From: Bombus terrestris
Lineage: Eukaryota > Arthropoda > Insecta > Hymenoptera > Apidae
Direction of reading: 5' to 3'
DNA: 64,000 nt
Assembly: GCF_910591885.1 (NCBI RefSeq)
Contig: NC_063274.1
Span: 12,546,164-12,610,163, forward strand
In this document: positions 63,021 through 64,000 of the stretch, piece by piece
Layout: every line of letters starts with the position of its first letter
Numbering within the stretch: the first letter of the stretch is position 1
Program-made: the position numbers and the translations under genes
Notes under the pieces: model-generated
The model's input: the letters and a program-made list of their open reading frames with translations, nothing else
What the model was told of the DNA's origin: nothing
Databases searched by the model: none

Positions 63021-64000
63021 TCACTTGCACGCGTGTCACCGGGTATTGTTCCAACCGGCTCGCGTGCGATCAGTTTCCGATTGGTTGATAAAAATCTCGT
63101 TACAACCGTACTCGAATTATAGAAAGGTAACTTGACAGGAACACGACACAGATCGTATCTTTATTTCGAACGTTTGAATCCCTTCGCGTGTGCGAATGTG
63201 CTTTTGCGAACGCTAATGATGCACTCCTAGGGGAATGGATTCTTGAGGTTGGGTTTGATGCGATTGTTTCGTGATTTCAAGTGTTGAGAATTGTAAACAA
63301 TATTGTAAGCAACTATAGATGTGCATTATTGATAGCGTCCTTATTTATTTGTACATTTGTATATTTGTTTTTTACGTGCTTACGTTTGGACGATTTTGGT
63401 ACTACTAGAAATATGGAAATATGAAACATAAGCAGATGGTACAGTGGCTCGTGAAAGTATTCAAGCTGCTATAATTACGATAGAATCATGACAGTTGTGT
63501 TTCGTTACAGTGCTAATAAAATTTCGAAATGCATTATATAACATATATAATAATATTCATAAAAGGTTTCTGAAACTGTTCCAACTCTATATGGGAATCA
63601 AGATTTTTGTATAATTTCATGCAGCATACATTACGTACTAATTACTAACTTACATTTGGTATATTGATACTTTATCATAAATGAAATATGATCTTTCCTA
63701 GTTCTTGACTTACTTAGTTAACTTTTTAGGTCTTTGCGAAGTAATAGCTAGTAGTAAAATACAATATGATAAATAACTGCAATGGTAGCTTTCTCAAGCA
63801 TTATAAAAAAAGTCTATAAAAATGTATCAAAATATAAGGAAGCTCGAAACGATTATACGTATGTATCACGCAATTCGTCAAAATATTCGTCGGCAACGGC
63901 GTGCACGAAGCAATTCGCTGCAGCAATTTTCCATAGAAACTAGTCTACATCCATCTCGCACGAGGTATAGAATTTTGCACATTAACCTACTCCTGTTATG
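63021..64000. other. Mostly AT-rich end of window
   Basis: Nothing was recognised beyond the possible transposon terminus at 63441. The last 150 bases become GC-richer again (CGGCAACGGCGTGCACG near 63890) and may continue into another block outside the window. Confidence 0.4.
63441..63475 (+). repeat. Possible transposon terminus (ACAGTGGCT type)
   Basis: ACAGTGGCTCGTGAAAGTAT followed by TCAAGC resembles the start of the repeat at 36881 for its first nine bases and in overall form. No matching inverted end is visible downstream. It could be a solo end of a decayed DNA transposon or a chance match. Confidence 0.3.

Noticed and set aside
1..64000. CRISPR arrays, bacterial operons, rRNA genes
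   Set aside because: No regularly spaced identical repeats with unique spacers, no ribosomal RNA landmarks and no prokaryotic gene density; the two minisatellites have contiguous diverged units, not spacers.

Overview
This window looks like non-coding DNA from an insect nuclear genome, and a hymenopteran (bee-like) source is my best guess. It is AT-rich overall but repeatedly broken by short blocks richer in G+C with plentiful, apparently undepleted CpG. It carries long GA/TC microsatellites, decayed mariner-type transposon pieces, minisatellites and many TAAT-core clusters. There are no bacterial-style operons, ribosome binding sites or dense gene packing. The species assignment is an inference from texture and transposon type; no gene here identifies it.

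I could not support a single intact host protein-coding gene. The open frames are mostly 60-160 codons, overlap each other on both strands, are low-complexity or follow microsatellites, and concentrate in GC-richer blocks where stop codons are rarer. The one recognisable protein is a dead mariner transposase C-terminal piece (33.65-34.06 kb, + strand) whose third catalytic Asp is a Tyr.

Layout: 0-12 kb alternates GC-richer blocks (0-0.3, 0.8-1.3, 2.5-3.1, 6.4-7.1, 10.2-11.1 kb) with AT-rich DNA and holds one truncated mariner-like MITE (9.26-9.41 kb). 12-26 kb holds a 42-bp GA microsatellite, several enhancer-like TAAT-rich patches and a 30-bp-period minisatellite (15.38-15.86 kb) that keeps a 143-codon minus-strand frame reading as a decapeptide repeat. 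26-43 kb holds a CpG-dense block with the longest open frame (207 codons, 29.97-30.59 kb), the transposase fossil, and a complete 205-bp MITE (39.85-40.05 kb) with TA target duplications, about 90% identical over 150 bp to the 9.3 kb copy in opposite orientation. 43.4-46.2 kb is an unusual GC-richer patch with two diverged copies of one segment whose anchor spacing differs by exactly 3 nt. 46-64 kb continues the same alternation, with a 108-bp-period tandem repeat (51.85-52.13 kb) and a 50-bp minisatellite (60.82-61.11 kb).

The simplest reading is a gene desert or very long intron, possibly next to a developmental regulator (inferred from the TAAT-rich patches). No gene network can be reconstructed from this window.
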